Position numbers and translations under genes: made by a program
Shown: positions 61,687 through 64,000 of the stretch, piece by piece
Position numbering within the stretch: position 1 is the first letter of the stretch
Layout: each line of letters opens with the position of its first letter
Assembly (NCBI RefSeq): GCF_000952685.1
Contig: NZ_JYHV01000037.1
Span: forward strand, 62,001 to 126,000
Length of the DNA: 64,000 bases
Reading direction: 5' to 3'
From: Stutzerimonas stutzeri
Lineage (GTDB): Bacteria > Pseudomonadota > Gammaproteobacteria > Pseudomonadales > Pseudomonadaceae
Notes under the pieces: model-generated
Database searches by the model: none
What the model saw: only the letters and a program-made list of their open reading frames with translations
What the model was told of the DNA's origin: nothing

Positions 61687-62688
61687 TCAATTGCCGTCGG
61701 GCTGGTCGAACTGCAGCACACCGTCCTCGAAGATATTCAATCGCTTGCGCAATTCTGCCGGAGGCAATACCTCAGGCGCAGGCAACGGCGCTCCGGTTGT
61801 GGACGCTTGCTCCGGACTGTCCGGCTGATCTGCCGCATCCGATTGTTCACCCTCAATGTTGCGCTGCGCTTTCTTGGTCAGCACCAGAATGTCGATGCGC
61901 CGATTGACCGGATTCAACGGGTTTTCCCGATCGAACAAGGCCGACGACGCATAGCCCACCACGCGGGCGATCTGGTCTTCCGGATAACCGCCAGCGACCA
62001 GCGTGCGCCGTGCCGCGTTGGCGCGGCCCGCCGACAGCTCCCAATTGCCGAAATCGCCCTGCCCCGAGTAAGGCTTGGCGTCGGTGTGACCACTGACGCT
62101 GATCTTGTTCGGTACCGCGCGAATGGTATCGGCCATCGCCAGCAGGATATCTTCGAAATAGGGCTGCAGCTGCGCACTGCCCAAGGCGAACATTGGGCGA
62201 TTGGCCGCATCCATGATCTGGATCCGCAATCCGTCCTGAGTGATCTCGAACAGAATCTGGTCCTTGAAGCGGGTCAGGTCCGGGTTTTCGTCGACCTTGT
62301 TCTGCAATTCCTGCAACAACAGCTCCAGGCGCTCGCGCTCCAACTGCTCGGCGAAGGTTTCCGCCTGATCGGCGTCGATCTTCGATTCGCTCTGCTGGAT
62401 CGCCGGATCAACCTCCTCATTGAGCGTGCGGTCCGGCGACGGCGTGGGCGTACCGCCGAGATCGATGACGTGCGGACTCGCGCTCTCGGTAAAACCGATG
62501 GGGTCCTGGAAGTAACCGGAAATGGCCCGCTTCTGCTCCGGCGTGGCCGAAGACATCAGCCACATCACCAGAAAGAACGCCATCATGGCGGTCGCGAAAT
62601 CGGCGAAGGCGATCTTCCAGGCGCCGCCATGGTGCCCGGCCGCGGATTTCTTGACCCGCTTGATGATGATTGGTTGGGTATTGTCCAT
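61687..62688 (-). CDS. motB: Flagellar motor stator protein MotB
   Basis: A 333-residue MotB. A single N-terminal helix carries the proton-binding D30 (AFADFATAMMAFFLVMWL), followed by a plug/linker region and an OmpA-like peptidoglycan-binding domain (about 160-275; SVSGHTDAKPYSGQGDFGNWELSAGRA). The tail is proline-rich. It forms the stator with MotA, whose stop lies 8 bases upstream. Confidence 0.96.
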   Translation of the reverse strand: MDNTQPIIIKRVKKSAAGHHGGAWKIAFADFATAMMAFFLVMWLMSSATPEQKRAISGYFQDPIGFTESASPHVIDLGGTPTPSPDRTLNEEVDPAIQQSESKIDADQAETFAEQLERERLELLLQELQNKVDENPDLTRFKDQILFEITQDGLRIQIMDAANRPMFALGSAQLQPYFEDILLAMADTIRAVPNKISVSGHTDAKPYSGQGDFGNWELSAGRANAARRTLVAGGYPEDQIARVVGYASSALFDRENPLNPVNRRIDILVLTKKAQRNIEGEQSDAADQPDSPEQASTTGAPLPAPEVLPPAELRKRLNIFEDGVLQFDQPDGN

Positions 62689-62696
62689 GGTTGCGC

Positions 62697-63548
62697 TTAG
62701 CTGCCACGCATGGCTTGTTCAAGCTCGGAGAAGCTAGGCCGATGCGCGGAAAACAGCACCTTGCGACCGAACTCCACCGCCAGGGTCGGCGGCATGCCGG
62801 AGGCGGAAGAAACCAGGGTTGCCTTGATGCCTTCGTAGAGGTTCAGTTCCTCCTTGGCATCATGCTCGAGCGCGGCCGCCAGCGGCCCGAAGAATCCATA
62901 GGACGCAAGAATACCGAGGAAGGTGCCGACCAGCGCCGTGCCAACCTTTTCGCCGATTTCCGCATTGTTCGCTTCGGCCAGCACCGACATGGTGATGACG
63001 ATACCCAGTACCGCCGCGACGATACCCATCGCAGGCAGGCCGTCGGCGATCTTGGATACCGCATGAGAAGGATGTTCGAGCTCCTCCTTCATGCTGTTCA
63101 GTTCCATGTCGAACAGCCCCTCCAGCTCATGCGGAGCCATGTTGCCCGACGACATGATTCGCAGATAGTCGCAAATGAACGCGGTCATCCGGTCATCCTT
63201 CAGAATCGCCGGGTACTTGCTGAAGATGGGGCTGGCGCTCGGCTCTTCGAGATCCGCCTCGATAGCCATCATCCCCTCGCGACGGCTCTTGTTGAGGATT
63301 TCATAGAGCAGGCCCAGCACTTCCAGGTAGTACTTGTGGGTGAACCGCGAGCTGAACATCTGCAAGGACTTCTTGAACACGATCTTCGTCGTGCTGCCGG
63401 GGTTGGCCTGGAGAAAGCCACCCAGTGCCGCGCCACCAATGATCATCACCTCGAACGGGTGGATAAGCGCGCCGAGCTTGCCGCCAGACAACACAAAACC
63501 GCCGAGCACGCTGGCGATGACTACGATGATGCCGATAATTTTTGCCAT
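62697..63548 (-). CDS. motA: Flagellar motor stator protein MotA
   Basis: A 283-residue four-helix stator protein. The proline/glycine-rich helices 3 and 4 are present (GLPAMGIVAAVLGIVITMS; GTALVGTFLGILASYGFFGP), with a large cytoplasmic loop between helices 2 and 3. It couples proton flow to rotation with MotB. A FliA-like promoter lies about 105 bases upstream. Translation begins MAKIIGIIVV. Confidence 0.96.
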   Translation of the reverse strand: MAKIIGIIVVIASVLGGFVLSGGKLGALIHPFEVMIIGGAALGGFLQANPGSTTKIVFKKSLQMFSSRFTHKYYLEVLGLLYEILNKSRREGMMAIEADLEEPSASPIFSKYPAILKDDRMTAFICDYLRIMSSGNMAPHELEGLFDMELNSMKEELEHPSHAVSKIADGLPAMGIVAAVLGIVITMSVLAEANNAEIGEKVGTALVGTFLGILASYGFFGPLAAALEHDAKEELNLYEGIKATLVSSASGMPPTLAVEFGRKVLFSAHRPSFSELEQAMRGS

Positions 63549-63651
63549 AGGGGGTACGTCTAAAACCTGATCTCAGGGCACCTGGGACGAGCCGCGCAAC
63601 ATCGCGCGCTCACTGGGTTACAGGCGGGGCGTATGAAAAGAATTGTTCTGG

Positions 63652-63678
63652 TTATCGGAACTTTTGCGCCAGACTAAA
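63652..63678 (-). promoter_or_regulatory. FliA (sigma-28)-like promoter of motAB
   Basis: Read on the minus strand: TTTAGTCT (63678-63671), an 11-base spacer, then TCCGATAA (63659-63652). Against TAAAGTTT-N11-GCCGATAA this is 5 of 8 and 7 of 8 bases with exact spacing. It would place motAB in the late flagellar class. Confidence 0.6.
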
Positions 63679-63712
63679 GGCCATCCCGATGAAATGCTAG
63701 TTTGACGGCGCC

Positions 63713-64000
63713 ATGACTACGACCCCACTCCCCTGCACACTTGCCGCCTGGATAAAGACGCTGGACGCCGTCGTGCTACCTGCAGCCGCCGATCCGTATG
63801 CGCGCGTCCAGCGGGCGCTGCGTGACAGCAGCATGTCCATGCGCCAGATCGCCGATCTGATTCAGGAGAGCCCGGTCCTGGCGCTCGTCGTGATTCGCGA
63901 AGCCAACCGCAACGCGGCAACCACCAACAAGCCAGCCGAAAGCCTGGAAGTTGCGCTCAGCCGCATCGGGCTGAAACGCGCCGAAGCCCTGTTCGCACGG
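63713..64000 (+). CDS. HDOD-domain protein, 5' portion (partial)
   Basis: The frame from the ATG at 63713 stays open for 96 codons to the window end. The visible N terminus (MTTTPLPCTLAAWIKTLDAVVLP) and the segment MSMRQIADLIQESPVLALVVIREANRNA...LSRIGLKRAEALFAR match the start of an HDOD signalling domain. It is divergent from motA, as in other Pseudomonas. Function (signal output, possibly motility-linked) is inferred. Confidence 0.75.
   Translation, partial: MTTTPLPCTLAAWIKTLDAVVLPAAADPYARVQRALRDSSMSMRQIADLIQESPVLALVVIREANRNAATTNKPAESLEVALSRIGLKRAEALFAR

Overview
The window reads as a chromosomal segment of a Pseudomonas stutzeri-group bacterium (Stutzerimonas-like gammaproteobacterium). 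Support comes from GC-rich codon usage, protein content and gene order matching Pseudomonas blocks, and typical Pseudomonas palindromes. The genes are almost all vertically inherited core or common accessory genes. I see no prophage, integrase, CRISPR array, rRNA or tRNA.

Region 1 (1-15.8 kb) is a split urease locus. The structural half is ureD (partial)-ureA-GNAT acetyltransferase-ureB-ureC and ends in an intrinsic terminator. About 8.5 kb of other genes follow: an NCS1 permease, a decayed GAF histidine kinase, a hemerythrin-like protein, a DksA-like zinc finger, a TorF-like envelope protein, an MFS pump, an oxaloacetate decarboxylase-like enzyme, an EamA transporter and a second GNAT. The maturation half is ureE-ureF-ureG-ureJ. 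A sigma-54 promoter and an NtrC-type site lie upstream of ureE. A roughly 0.8 kb inverted-repeat element separates ureF from ureG. GTAG-type palindromes sit inside the urease operon.

Region 2 (15.8-35 kb) carries amn, a MocR-type regulator divergent from a threonine dehydratase-like gene, aidB, a LadS-like sensor kinase without a receiver domain, thiD, thiE, hemL, a membrane protein, a Sel1 protein, miaB, ybeZ (PhoH-like), ybeY, corC, lnt, a YdcF-like protein and a zinc-ribbon protein.

Region 3 (35-54 kb) carries leuS-lptE-holA, arfA with its internal hairpin, an MltB-family transglycosylase and lipA on the plus strand. Facing it is a long minus-strand cell-wall and elongation cluster running proA-nadD-rsfS-rlmH-mrdA-rodA-mltB-rlpA-dacC-ybeD-lipB. 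Several of these genes overlap by a few bases.

Region 4 (53-64 kb) holds a DedA-PAP2 fusion, a Lon-substrate-domain protein, lrgA/lrgB, a MaoC protein, a MORN-repeat lipoprotein with a caspase/C13-like C terminus, an NAD(P)-binding protein, orn, a membrane methyltransferase, rsgA, motA-motB behind a FliA-like promoter, and the start of an HDOD protein.

The most unusual items are the inverted-repeat element inside the urease accessory operon, the MORN-protease lipoprotein, the receiver-less LadS, the arfA hairpin, and the kinase pseudogene with a visible internal deletion.
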